Part shown: piece after piece, positions 8,873 through 19,661 of the stretch
Position numbering within the stretch: the stretch's first letter is position 1
How the letters are laid out: each line of letters starts with the position of its first letter
Source: Acidobacteriota bacterium
Lineage (GTDB): Bacteria > Acidobacteriota > Vicinamibacteria > Vicinamibacterales > JAKQTR01
Assembly (NCBI GenBank): GCA_029562975.1
Contig: JAKQTR010000043.1
Location: 1 to 64,000 of the forward strand
Direction of reading: 5' to 3'
DNA: 64,000 bases
Program-made: the position numbers and the translations under genes
The notes under the pieces: generated by a model
Seen by the model: only the letters and a program-made list of their open reading frames with translations
Told to the model about the DNA's origin: nothing
The model's database searches: none

Positions 8873-8896
8873 GCGACGGCCCGTCAGGGCCGTCGC
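8873..8896. terminator. Perfect hairpin downstream of the Cys-rich gene
   Basis: A 10-bp perfect stem (GCGACGGCCC with GGGCCGTCGC) and a GTCA loop lie 34 bases beyond the stop of the small minus-strand gene 8930-9184 and upstream of the helicase gene. It is positioned as a terminator of the small gene, but no U-tract follows on either strand. Confidence 0.5.
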
Positions 8897-8929
8897 GCCA
8901 GCGGCGAATTGTTCGGCGTCTACGCTGCA

Positions 8930-9184
8930 TCACCTTTCGTGAATGCGATTAGGACTATAGGCACATCCACTACCGGAGGATGTGGAGCCACACCAGATGC
9001 ACTTGTTGTTGCCATGCCCGTGGCGGTGCTTGCCCGTTGGACTATGAGAACAACCACTTCCGTATGATGACGACCCGCAAAACCCGCACTTCTTCCCGTC
9101 ATCAACATGTTCATGCTTCTTATGGGGGCTGTAGGCACAGCCAGATCCGTAGGAACTCGAATTGCAGTATCGACACTTGCTCAC
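8930..9184 (-). CDS. Small triple-repeat Cys/His protein, probable zinc-binding
   Basis: This 84-residue protein is almost entirely three tandem copies of one unit of about 28 residues: CxxC, then SxSxGSGC, then SP and a His-rich tail (starting at about residues 4, 33 and 62). Each unit has three cysteines in the same places (CRYC...GSGC, CGFC...GSGC, CIWC...GSGC) followed by two or more histidines, which would suit one zinc ion per unit. The GTG at 9184 has GGGAGAG a few bases upstream. I do not recognise a characterised family. It lies directly upstream of the helicase-ATPase-methyltransferase unit on the same strand, separated by a hairpin, so any link to that defence locus is only positional. 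Confidence 0.65.
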   Translation of the reverse strand: MSKCRYCNSSSYGSGCAYSPHKKHEHVDDGKKCGFCGSSSYGSGCSHSPTGKHRHGHGNNKCIWCGSTSSGSGCAYSPNRIHER

Positions 9185-9622
9185 GTTGGCTCTCCCTTGC
9201 GCTTATCTCCGGGTTTCCTTTGCCTTGTGTACCTTCCATAGACGCCGAGCATTGTGCAAGTTACCAGCGGGACTTCCTGGCGCCGCACGCTCCGTGGGTG
9301 TGGTTGTCCGGCTGGCCTCCGTTCGGATGGCGGGGATCTTTCCGCGGTTTCGATCCCGAATCAAGTGGTTTGTGTCCAGCGATCTGCGGTCCTTGCGGCA
9401 TCGGCGCGTCCGGAAGTCCGGCGTACGTGCCAATCAGGGAATCCCTCCTTGGGCGGCGCGCGGGAACGGGCGAGGCGCCGGACCCGAGCGGTGAGAGGAC
9501 GTCTGCGGGATGCGCTGGCTGGGGTCTCGTGTGTTCGGGCGGGCACGCGTCTGGCGGGTCTCCTTCGCGCCCAGGTGCTGGGCTGCGTGTCGGTGCTCCG
9601 CCTGGAATCAGGTTCCGCCTGA
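9185..9622. other. No intact gene; region between Cys-rich gene and IS256 remnant
   Basis: About 440 bases carry no convincing reading frame. The right half should correspond to the first 100 or so codons of the adjoining IS256-type transposase, but no frame gives recognisable transposase sequence until just after the TGA at 9620-9622. It is probably decayed IS 5' sequence plus the promoter region of the Cys-rich gene. Confidence 0.4.
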
Positions 9623-10624
9623 ACGGGCACTTGGCGTATTCCTCAGCCGGGAACGTACTTCCCGTCGGTGCTGCAGCCGCGGCGCCGGGCTGAGCGGGCG
9701 CTGCTGGGCGTGGTACCAGAAGCCTGCGTGCCCGGCGTGTCGACGCGGAAGATCGATGACGTGGTGACAGCCTTGGAGTTGGACGGGATGTCGACGTCGA
9801 AGGTCTCGCGGAATTGCCGCGCGCTGGATCCGCTCGTGGAGGCGTTTCGCACGCGGCCGATCGCGAGCGAGCATCCGTATGCCCGGATCGATGCCACGTG
9901 CCACAAGGTGCGCATCGATGGGCGCGTCCTCAGCCAGGCCACGGTGATGGCGATCGGCGTCACGCGCGAGGGCCACCGGCAGATCCTCGGGGTCGATGTC
10001 GGGCCCTCGGAGGAGGGCAGCTTCTGGACCGCGTCCCTCCGCAGCTTGATGAACCGGGGGCTGACAGGCGTGCGGCTGGTCATCTCCGATGCCCATGAGG
10101 GCCCGAAACAGGCAATCAAGACGGTGTTCCGCGGGGCGCCTGGCAGCGCTGCCGGGTGCATACTCATGCGCAGCCTGCCTGCGCCGGTGCCCCAGCGCCT
10201 CCGCGAGCTGGTCGCGGCGATTGTCCGCACCATCTTCGCGCGGCCGGATCACGCCAGGGCAATGGGCCAGCTCCAGAAGGTGGCGGACCGACGCCGGAAG
10301 CGCCTGCCGGCCGCTGCGACGCGGCTCGAGGAGGCCGCCGACGACATCTTGGCCCACAAGCACTTCCCCGACGAGCATCGGCGGCCGCTCCACAGCGCGA
10401 ATCCACTGGAGCGGTTGAACAAGGAGATCAAGCGCCGCTTCAGCGTCGTCGGCATCTTCCCCAGCGTGCGCGCCCTGGTGCGCCTGGTCGGGGCCACTCT
10501 GGTGGAACAAGACGATGAGTGGACGGTTGCCGAGCGGCGGTACTTCAGTGCGGAGTCCATGGCGCGCCTCACGGCGCCGGTGGAGGTGACCAGTGCGCAG
10601 GAGCTCTTGATGGCTATTGCGTGA
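9623..10624 (+). pseudogene. IS256-family (mutator-type) transposase, 5' end decayed
   Basis: From 9623 the frame reads WRIPQPGTYFPSVLQPRRRA and continues uninterrupted to 10624. It includes the mutator-family features VSTRKIDD, IDATCHKVRIDGRVL (first catalytic Asp), LVISDAHEGPKQAI (second Asp) and the C-terminal SANPLERLNKEIKRRFSVVGIF (catalytic Glu). The normal N-terminal 80-100 residues are missing: an in-frame TGA lies at 9620-9622 and no homologous sequence is seen before it. A GTG at 9668 could start a shortened protein of 318 residues, but without its DNA-binding N-terminus that would not transpose. Degeneration such as AAWQRC-type positions replaced by PGSAAG also suggests an old copy. 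Confidence 0.8.
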
Positions 10625-10790
10625 CGAGGTGATGGAGCGGGTGGGCGCCGTGGGCAACCCGGGAGGGTTTTCCAAGGCGCTTGCGGGCGGCGTCTTCTCT
10701 GTCTACAGCGCCGGCCGCGTCCACGCGCCGGGAACGGACCCGCACTCAGGAACGACGCCGACGAAAGTCCACCACTTGACTGGACACTAC
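9623..10790 (+). mobile_element. Remnant of an IS256-family insertion sequence
   Basis: The transposase remnant is followed by about 165 noncoding bases ending with gaaagtccaccacttgactg and gacactacc (10765-10790), which has the position and character of an IS256 right terminal region. I could not find a matching left inverted repeat, so the left limit is set at the first recognisable codon. The next gene starts 26 bases after the presumed right end. Confidence 0.5.
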
Positions 10791-10815
10791 CATGTAACAT
10801 TCCCGCCTGGAATCG

Positions 10816-12369
10816 ATGCAGGGACAACAACGAACGGTCGACGCCGTCCGGGTCGCGTTGGTCACCATTGCCTCAATCGCACTGCTGTGGGCCCTGGCCA
10901 ACTCGTTCTACGTCTACGTCATCTTGCACGGAAGTCGCGCGTTTCGCGTGGAATCGTCTGCCTTTCTGCTGGCGGCTGCCGTCGTCCCCCTCGCGCTCTG
11001 GTATCGCTCAGACCGACGCTTCCCGGCGGTTCTCACCGACATCGAAAGCAGGATTCTCCTCGTGACCGCCGCCGGACTTGGCGTACTGTCACTCGCTCCC
11101 TTCTTGACGCTCCCGTTTCTCAGTGACGACTACGTGTTTCTTGCGGCGTATCGTGACTGGTCCGACGCCTGGAGGGTGTGGCAGTTCTTTCGCCCGGTGT
11201 TCGCGTTCGTGTTTCTGATCCTCGCCAAGCTCGGCAGGGGAACTCCGCTGCCTTTCCACGTTGCGAGTCTCTTCCTCCACATCGCCTGCGCGGTGTCGGT
11301 GTACGTTCTGTCCCGACGCTTGATCGCACGGGTCGATGCGGCCGCGCTGTGCTCTGCACTCTTCCTCCTGAATCCGCTTCAGCCGGAAGCGGTGCTGTGG
11401 GCCTCGGGCCTGCAAGAGCTGCTCTGGAGTTTCTTCATGCTCGCGAGCCTCGTGGTGTACACCGGGACCCAATGCCTCAGCGCTGGACGCCTGCTCGCGA
11501 CACTCCTGCTCGTTAGCCTGTCGCTGCTGTCGAAGGAGACGGCAGTCTCCTTCGTGTTGCTCCTGCCGCTCGCCGATTGGGCGTTCTTCAAAACGACGCG
11601 CGGGCGCCTGTTGCTGCCCGCGTATCTTGCGCTTGCCCTCCTGGTGACTGCGTACCTGCTGCTCCGAAGCTGGAGCGCATCGGTGGAAAGCGGCTTCCTG
11701 GAGCCGCCGACTCGATACTTCGTCCAGAAGCTGCTCGCTACGCCCTACAAGTTCTTCGTGCAGCCGTGGAACGCCGCGGCGACCGACATTGCGCCGTTCG
11801 CGTCGTTCTGTGTCACGGCACTCGCACTGGGTGCGGTCTTCGGGACGGCAGCCAGCGGGCTGGGCGGCAAGGCTCTCGTCGGTCCCATGATCATTCTGGC
11901 CGGCACTCTGCCCGTTTACGCCCACTTCTACGTCGCGGCCGATCTTCGAGGCGCGCGCTATCTCTATTTCCCGGCGTTTGGCTGGGCGCTCTTCATCAGC
12001 CAGGCGGCGAGCTCGCTGCTTCATCGTCGGCTCCATTTCTTGACGGCCGCCGTTGCTCTGATCGCCCTTGCGTGCGTGTCGCTCCAGCTCAACCTGAAGC
12101 CGTGGAAAACGGCCGCGGAGATAGTAGATGCGGTTTCCAGCACCATCGTGTCCGGAGGCGCCGTCGAAGCGCGCTCTTCCGAGTTCAGGGAGCGATACGG
12201 AACGGCGCTCGAGATGAAGGACGAGGTACCTGTCGCCTACAAGGGCGTCTACCTGTTCGTCAACGGGTATCCGGAGCTTCGCAGGATACTGCGCGAAGAT
12301 CGAGGCACGACACAGGAAGAGCTGAATCAGAGCGGCAACCGGACGGGCCGAGGGCCGGCCCGGCGTTGA
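10816..12369 (+). CDS. Polytopic membrane protein, GT-C glycosyltransferase-like
   Basis: This 517-residue protein has roughly ten or eleven hydrophobic segments and a short soluble C-terminal tail. After the third membrane segment comes FLSDDYVFL, the acidic dyad in the first external loop that GT-C glycosyltransferases (PMT/ArnT-like) use to bind a polyprenyl-phosphate sugar. No donor or acceptor can be assigned. The first hydrophobic segment begins at residue 12, so the N-terminus is not truncated although the IS256 remnant ends only 26 bases upstream. Its ribosome site is weak (TGGAA). Codon use appears less GC-biased than in the core genes to the right, which agrees with its place among mobile-element debris. 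Confidence 0.65.
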   Translation: MQGQQRTVDAVRVALVTIASIALLWALANSFYVYVILHGSRAFRVESSAFLLAAAVVPLALWYRSDRRFPAVLTDIESRILLVTAAGLGVLSLAPFLTLPFLSDDYVFLAAYRDWSDAWRVWQFFRPVFAFVFLILAKLGRGTPLPFHVASLFLHIACAVSVYVLSRRLIARVDAAALCSALFLLNPLQPEAVLWASGLQELLWSFFMLASLVVYTGTQCLSAGRLLATLLLVSLSLLSKETAVSFVLLLPLADWAFFKTTRGRLLLPAYLALALLVTAYLLLRSWSASVESGFLEPPTRYFVQKLLATPYKFFVQPWNAAATDIAPFASFCVTALALGAVFGTAASGLGGKALVGPMIILAGTLPVYAHFYVAADLRGARYLYFPAFGWALFISQAASSLLHRRLHFLTAAVALIALACVSLQLNLKPWKTAAEIVDAVSSTIVSGGAVEARSSEFRERYGTALEMKDEVPVAYKGVYLFVNGYPELRRILREDRGTTQEELNQSGNRTGRGPARR

Positions 12370-12439
12370 CCATCCCGCGGCCGCCCGGTCGCTCGCATCG
12401 GAACCATCGCGGTCAGGTCGGGCGCGCCAACGTCGACGC

Positions 12440-13290
12440 GCCCGCGCCAACGTCGGCGCCCGCCACCCGCGTCCTCGTCGGCGCGGCGCGGACGGACTGT
12501 TGCAGGTCGAGCCGGCGATGGAACGGGACCTTGATGGCCTAGCCGGCGCCCCGCGCCTCCGGCCAGCGCAGCACAGCCCGGCGGAAGAAGGCGCCAGCCA
12601 TGTGAAAGCGGACCGCCTGGCCCGCCGCTGTCGTGGCCGCAACCTGCGCCCACAGAGCGCACAAGAACAGCAGCGACGCCTTCTCGTCGTGTACGTTGCC
12701 GGAGCGATTCCTCACGCGCCGGACGGGCGCGGTCGCCGCCGAGTGCGCGAGGATCGGGTAGTAGCTCGGCGCCTTCCCGTGGGGCGGACTGAAGCCCTGA
12801 AAGCCGCGCTCGACCTGCACGCCCGTCGACACCACGACGTCATCGGCGTCGGTCGTGATCGTGCGCAACCGCAGCCCGGGGGCGACCTGGGCGATGACCG
12901 CCGCGTGCACCCGCTGGAGCCGCTCGACGGTCGTCATGGTGAACGCCGTCAACCGCCGGGGCACGGGTCGCGCCGCCGGAATCACGCGCATGTGGCAGAC
13001 GCGGCGGAAGACGGGGTCACCGGCGGCGAAGGCGAGATGGCGCAGCCGTCGCCCACCGATCACGAGCAACCCGACCAGCAGTCGCACCATCGCAACGGCG
13101 CCGAAGTTGCCGCCCAGCGGCGCACCGGCGAAGGCCTCGCGCACCGCGCGATTGAACTCGGCGCGCCGCAGGCACTGGCTGAACAACTCGAGGCCCGCGT
13201 GGGACGTGAGCTGGAGGTCGCCGAACTCCAGCGCGAGATTCGCGTTGACTCGGCCGGGCCAATCGGATGTCCTCGTCTCACTTGTGCTGG
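12440..13290 (-). pseudogene. IS1380-family transposase remnant
   Basis: Reading the minus strand from about 13290 gives SDWPGRVNANLALEFGDLQL, LFSQCLRRAEFNRAVREAF, then TITTDADDVVVSTGVQVERG, NPSYYPI-like APSYYPILAHS and RNRSGNVHD. This is the N-terminal and first catalytic-Asp part of IS1380 transposases. After GAFFRRAVLRWPEARGAG an in-frame TAG (12539-12541) replaces the usual tyrosine codon, and the frame then continues as AIKVPFHRRLDLQQSVRA before losing similarity. A 13-bp direct repeat (12423-12435 and 12443-12455) lies in the decayed part. There is no start codon with a ribosome site, and the C-terminal half is missing. The element is dead; no terminal repeats were identified. Confidence 0.75.
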
Positions 13291-13300
13291 CCTTTCGGGC

Positions 13301-13803
13301 GTGGAAACGGGGTGTGGCTGGCGCCTCCTTTCAACCACAAAGAAAAGGCCTTTTCAATTCCTATGTGCTCCGCTCGCACGGGATTTCTGTCACATCAGGG
13401 TTGAGTGGCGGGAAGAGAGGGAGGCGGAAGACCGCGGCGTCGAAGCCGAACGCCATCAACAGGCTTCCGCCCAACTCTCTGCGGGCCGGGGGGTCAGGCC
13501 GTCGTTGTCTATTTGTCCGCTTTCGTGCGGTTCCTCGACATCGCGGCCTTCTTCGGGCAGTGTGACATCCGTTTGCGACCCTGGCATCGGACCAGGTTCG
13601 TCTTTGCCGGTGGCCTGGCAGATCCACGCCGCCGCTCCGGCATTGAGTCCGTCAGTTTACGCCAACTTCAGGATCTCGGATTCGCGACCCACCTCCTTCG
13701 AACCTCAACGGATACCCCATCGGCATTCATCTCGCGATCTTCTGCAGCAGGCTGACGCTCCGGTTCAGCGGCGGCAAGGAGCGCCGTCCGCCGCAGCCGG
13801 TTG
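13301..13803. other. No gene seen
   Basis: About 500 bases between the IS1380 remnant and the catalase stop contain only frames without recognisable sequence, ribosome sites or coding character. Part of it, such as the AT-richer stretch at 13330-13360, may be the end of the IS1380 element. Confidence 0.4.
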
Positions 13804-15273
13804 TCAGCCGGTGGTTGTCTCTTTCTTGACATCGCTCATCGGGATACCAAGCGCCTTGGCCACGCCCTCGCCGTAGGCCGGGTCTGCCTTGCAACAATTG
13901 CCGATGTGGCGAACCTTGATTGCTTTGGGCGCGTCACCCATGGCGCGGGCGGTGTTCTCGAAGAGCGCCTTCTGTTGCTCGGCGCTCATCAAGCGGAAAA
14001 GCATCCCTGGCTGCGTGAAGGTGTCGTCGTCCTGCGGGTAGTGATCCGCTGCGCCGTCGAGAGCCAGCGGCGGTTCACGCAACTCGGGGCGGTCCTGCCA
14101 CTCACCGTAACTGTTCGGGTCGTAGCCGAGCGTACCGCCTTGGTTGCCGTCGACCCGCATCGCGCCGTCGCGGTGGTAGATGTTGACCGGGCAGCGCGGG
14201 GCGTTGACGGGGATCTGGTGGTGGTTGACGCCGAGGCGGTAGCGCTGGGCGTCGCCGTATGAGAAGAGCCGGCCCTGGAGCATCTTGTCCGGCGAGAAGC
14301 CGATGCCTGGCACAACGTTCGCGGGGTTGAAGGCCGACTGCTCGACCTCGGCGAAGTAGTTCTCCGGATTCTTGTTGAGCTCGAGGATACCAACCTCGAT
14401 GAGCGGGTAGTCCTTGTGGTACCAGACCTTGGTCAAGTCGAAGGGGTTGTACGGCATCTTGGCCGCATCCTTCTCAGGCATGACCTGGATGAACAGCTTC
14501 CACCGCGGGAAATCCTTTCGTTCGATCGCGTCGTAGAGGTCGCGCTGGTGGCTCTCGCGGCACTTGCCGATCACGGCCTCGGCCTCAGCGTCGGAGAGAT
14601 TCTTGATGCCCTGCTGCGTGCGGAAGTGAAACTTGACCCAGAAGCGTTCGTTCTTCGCGTTGATGAGGCTGAAAGTGTGGCTCCCGAACATATGCATGTG
14701 GCGGTAGCTCGCCGGGATGCCACGGTCGCTCATCGTGATGGTGATCTGGTGCAACGCCTCGGGCAGGGAAGTCCAGAAGTCCCAGTTGTTCTTCGCGCTC
14801 CGGAGGTTCGTGCGGGGATCGCGCTTCACCGCGCGGTTAAGGCCGGGGAAGCGCAGCGGGTCGCGCAGGAAGAAGACCGGCGTGTTATTGCCGACGAGGT
14901 CCCAGTTGCCCTCCTCGGTGTAGAACTTGATCGCCGTGCCTCGGATGTCGCGCTCCGCGTCGGCCGCGCCGCGCTCGCCCGCGACGGTCGAGAAACGCAG
15001 GAAGAGGTCGGTAGTCTTGCCGACCTGAGAGAATATCTTCGCCCTGGTGTACTTGGTGATGTCGTGGGTCACCGTGAAGGTGCCGTACGCTCCCGATCCC
15101 TTGGCGTGCATGCGGCGCTCGGGGATCACCTCGCGATCGAAGTGGGCCAGTTTCTCTAGGAACCAGACATCCTGGAGGAGTTGCGGCCCACGTGGACCAG
15201 CAGTCAATACGTTCTCGTTGTCGGGGACTGGTGCTCCCGCAGCCGTTGTCAGTATCTTCTTTTCGTCTTGCAT
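13804..15273 (-). CDS. katA: Heme catalase, small-subunit (clade 3) type
   Basis: The 489-residue protein has the full catalase set: the distal His56 in [12 protein letters not shown], Asn129 in [12 protein letters not shown] and the proximal heme-ligand Tyr339 in [14 protein letters not shown]. The length and the C-terminus without a flavodoxin-like domain place it among small-subunit, NADPH-binding catalases. It converts hydrogen peroxide to oxygen and water in the cytoplasm; there is no signal peptide. An AAGGAGAT ribosome site lies seven bases before the ATG, the best in this part of the window. It is intact but surrounded by transposase and integrase debris, so it may be cargo of the genomic island. 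No OxyR or PerR gene is adjacent. Confidence 0.95.
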   Translation of the reverse strand: MQDEKKILTTAAGAPVPDNENVLTAGPRGPQLLQDVWFLEKLAHFDREVIPERRMHAKGSGAYGTFTVTHDITKYTRAKIFSQVGKTTDLFLRFSTVAGERGAADAERDIRGTAIKFYTEEGNWDLVGNNTPVFFLRDPLRFPGLNRAVKRDPRTNLRSAKNNWDFWTSLPEALHQITITMSDRGIPASYRHMHMFGSHTFSLINAKNERFWVKFHFRTQQGIKNLSDAEAEAVIGKCRESHQRDLYDAIERKDFPRWKLFIQVMPEKDAAKMPYNPFDLTKVWYHKDYPLIEVGILELNKNPENYFAEVEQSAFNPANVVPGIGFSPDKMLQGRLFSYGDAQRYRLGVNHHQIPVNAPRCPVNIYHRDGAMRVDGNQGGTLGYDPNSYGEWQDRPELREPPLALDGAADHYPQDDDTFTQPGMLFRLMSAEQQKALFENTARAMGDAPKAIKVRHIGNCCKADPAYGEGVAKALGIPMSDVKKETTTG

Positions 15274-15303
15274 GTCCTATCTCCTTTCGTGCCCGAGTTG
15301 TTT

Positions 15304-15987
15304 TCAGCTAACGTTCGATAACCGGACAGCACCAGTTGCCGGCGCCAGCCCACCGCACGCTCCGACTTTCGCGCCGGCATCCGGTCCGCTGCCGCCATTC
15401 TGCTCGGCCGTTGAACCCTGATCAAGCGCCATCGACACAGTAGATTGCCCGACGTGGCCGGATCTCCGGCCGTGGATTGGCTCCGACGCCATACCCATAA
15501 CCACAGATTCCAACGGATGGGGGTTTTCCCATCGCCTGTTGAATTTCGGCGGCGGCCCAGTTGACGCCCGCGCGATCTTCTGCTCGTCCTCCGACGACGC
15601 GACGAACCCGAGTCGATGATCCCGCGCGCGCAACGCCGTGACCAGCGTCGGCATGTGTGCGTGCCCTTTCAGCCGACGAACGCTTCTGACGGCTTCGAGG
15701 ACGCCCGCGGCGACCCGCCGTACCACTATCGTGCCCCAGCGCCGCCGCTGCACGTTCCGCGTCACAGGCCGGGTCCGGCGGATGAGACGCTCGGCCGCGT
15801 TGGTGGTTGCCCGCGAGCGGCGGAGGCGATCCGAAAGCCCGAGGCTCAGGATGGTGAGCGTCTCGTCGAGGCCCTCGCGCAGGCGCTCGGCCGCGCTCGG
15901 GGAGACGTCGTCGAGGCAGCGCACGAGGGCGCGCGGCAGGCGCGGCACCGTGGCGACGCGCTCGCTCCGAGACGCCCATCGGGACAT
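15304..15987 (-). pseudogene. C-terminal fragment of a second IS256-family transposase
   Basis: The region from about 15950 down to 15590 encodes AAERLREGLDETLTILSLGL, then TTNAAERLIRRTRPVTRNVQ and VLEAVRSVRRLKGHAHMP, which is the conserved C-terminal third of mutator-type transposases (the catalytic Glu region with the usual TRNVKRW stretch). The N-terminal two thirds are absent. The fragment begins within ten bases of the integrase remnant on the other strand, so it seems to have cut that gene. Downstream of RDHRLGF the frame stays open to 15304 but has no transposase similarity beyond a PPPKFN motif. It is a different subtype from the copy at 9623. Confidence 0.7.
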
Positions 15988-15995
15988 CCCCGTGC

Positions 15996-16340
15996 GTGCC
16001 GCTCACCACCCGACTCGAGGCGGCACCTCGGGATCTTCGTCGCCTCCGCGGGGCGTTGGTCCTGTATCAAGACGACGGGACTCCTCTGACCGAGGGATTG
16101 GCGCAGGGGTGCGTCCGGCGTGCGGCGCAGAAGGCGGGCCTGTACAACAACGGGTCGCACAGGCTGCGCCACACGCTCTGTTCACATCTCGCGATGCGGG
16201 GCGCACCGGCTCGAGGGATTCAGGAGCTGGCGGGACATCAGGATCCGACAACGACGCAGCGGCACATGTAACTCAGTCCGGCGGCGATCGAGAGCGCGAT
16301 CCGGCTCTTCGATCGGCCGAATTCCGTACAGAACCGTGGA
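15996..16340 (+). pseudogene. Tyrosine recombinase (phage-type integrase) C-terminal remnant
   Basis: The frame reads PLTTRLEAAPRDLRRLRGAL, SHRLRHTLCSHLAMRGAPAR, then IQELAGHQDPTTTQRHM and a TAA (16269-16271), after which it continues LSPAAIESAIRLFDRP. In intact relatives this last stretch is QRYMHLSPAA: here the catalytic Tyr codon has become His and the following His codon has become the stop. The HxLRHT arginine motif and the GH motif are present, but the N-terminal domain and first catalytic Arg are missing, with the IS256 fragment abutting at 15987. The remnant ends about 60 bases from the 3' end of a tRNA-Ser gene, the usual position of an island integrase. Confidence 0.75.
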
Positions 16341-16399
16341 GACATCCTGGAGACGGGCCCGGGCGAAATGGTGAAGTCGTTTGGGTGGGACAGGTTAGC

Positions 16400-16489
16400 T
16401 GGCGGAGAGAGAGGGATTCGAACCCTCGGTAGGGTTTCCCCTACACACGCTTTCCAAGCGTGCACCTTCAGCCTCTCGGTCATCTCTCC
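16400..16489 (-). tRNA. serT: tRNA-Ser (anticodon GGA)
   Basis: Read on the minus strand, this 90-base sequence has a 7-bp acceptor stem (GGAGAGA with TCTCTCC), discriminator G and an encoded CCA. The D-arm starts with TGACCGAGAGGC, the anticodon stem-loop is CACGCTTGGAAAGCGTG giving anticodon GGA, and there is a long variable arm and a T-arm with GGTTCGAATCC. The long variable arm and anticodon identify tRNA-Ser reading UCC and UCU. Its 3' end faces the integrase remnant. The gene symbol is generic. Confidence 0.95.
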
Positions 16490-16654
16490 GCGACGGAGCA
16501 GGCGTGCGCCCCGATCTTAGCACGCGGACCGCGCGGAGCCCGCGGCGCCGGGCGGGCGCGCAGCGCCGTCCCCGGCGCCTTCGTTCAGGGAGACCGCGAC
16601 GTGCGCCGCCGGTGCGCGGCTGGGCGAGGCCCGCGCAGCCCCCCGCGGGAACGG

Positions 16655-18633
<1,979 letters not shown>

Positions 18634-18637
<4 letters not shown>

Positions 18638-19548
18638 AGGAACAGCTCGCCTTCTCCGGCCAACACGGCTTCCCCGCCCACCTGGACGGTCGAAATGGCG
18701 GCCCCGTCGAGGCCAATCGCGACGTGGATCCGGCTGGGGCGCCCCATCTTCACGCCCTGCACGCTCAGGATCGAGCCGGCCCGCTCCGGCGGCACCGCGC
18801 CGTGTTTCACGAGGTAGCAGCCGAGGGGCCCGCTGGCCGCGCCCGTCGCCGGGTCCTCGGCCACGCCCAGCCCGGGCGCGAACATCCGGCTGTAGACCGT
18901 CGCGCCGTCCCCGCCGGGCTCGAGGCTGAACACGAACATCGCGTGATCGTCCAGCCCGGCCCTCCGGCACAGCCTCCGGAAGGCATCGAGATCCGGCGCC
19001 GCCGCGTCCACGTCCGCGCGGGACGCCACCGGAAAGAGCACGAAGGGCACGCCGCACGACACTTCCTGGACGGGCAGGCCGGTGGACCGAATCGCGGCGG
19101 CCTCGGCCCCGATCGCGCGCGCGGCCTCCTCCACGCCGTCCACGGCGTTTCCGAAGACCGGCCTCTGCTGCGTCATCCAGGCGAAGGCCGGGCGCCCGCC
19201 GTCCCAGTCGAGGTCCACGGGGGTGGGCCCGATGTTCAGCCCGAACGTCCACCGGCGCCGGCCGGCCGGGATGACGCCGTCGAGGGCCAGGGCGAACGCG
19301 GACCCGACGGTCGGGTGGCCCGCCATGGGCATCTCCCGGCCGGGCGTGAAGATCCGCATCCGGATGTCGGTGTCCGGCCGCTCTGCCGGTAGAATGAAGG
19401 TGCACTCCGAGAAGCTCATTTCGCGCGTCATGGCCTGCATGATCGGCGCGGTGAGGCCCCGGGCGTCGGTGAAGACGGCGAGCTGGTTGCCCCCGAACTT
19501 CTCGCGCGTGAACACGTCCAAGTGGAGATAGCGGCAGCGTCTGCCCAT
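18634..19548 (-). CDS. PhzF-family isomerase/epimerase-like protein
   Basis: This protein of about 304 residues has the duplicated diaminopimelate-epimerase-like fold of the PhzF family. Recognisable parts are [20 protein letters not shown] at the N-terminus, [10 protein letters not shown] containing the catalytic Glu that PhzF uses as general base, [11 protein letters not shown], and in the second half [19 protein letters not shown]. Most chromosomal members have no proven substrate; phenazine genes are absent here, so phenazine synthesis is unlikely. The ATG at 19548 starts at the conserved N-terminus; an upstream GTG/ATG-type extension to 19581 is possible. Its stop overlaps glgB by four bases. 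It diverges from the M16 peptidase gene, leaving about 110 bases for both promoters. Confidence 0.8.
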
Positions 19549-19661
19549 GATGGATCCGACCGCTCCCTGCGCGTGTCCCATGCTATACGATCACCCGTTC
19601 TCCCGGCCCGAGACGGCCCCGGCCCTGCGACGCCGGCCCGCCCCTTCCACGGAGGTCCCAC

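Noticed and set aside
12423-12455. Short direct repeat as a possible CRISPR or operator array
   Set aside because: Only two copies of 13 bp, 20 bp apart, inside a decayed transposase; no array structure anywhere in the window.
13405-13755. 116-codon open frame between the IS1380 remnant and catalase
   Set aside because: No ribosome site, no homology-like motif, and composition typical of noncoding frames here.
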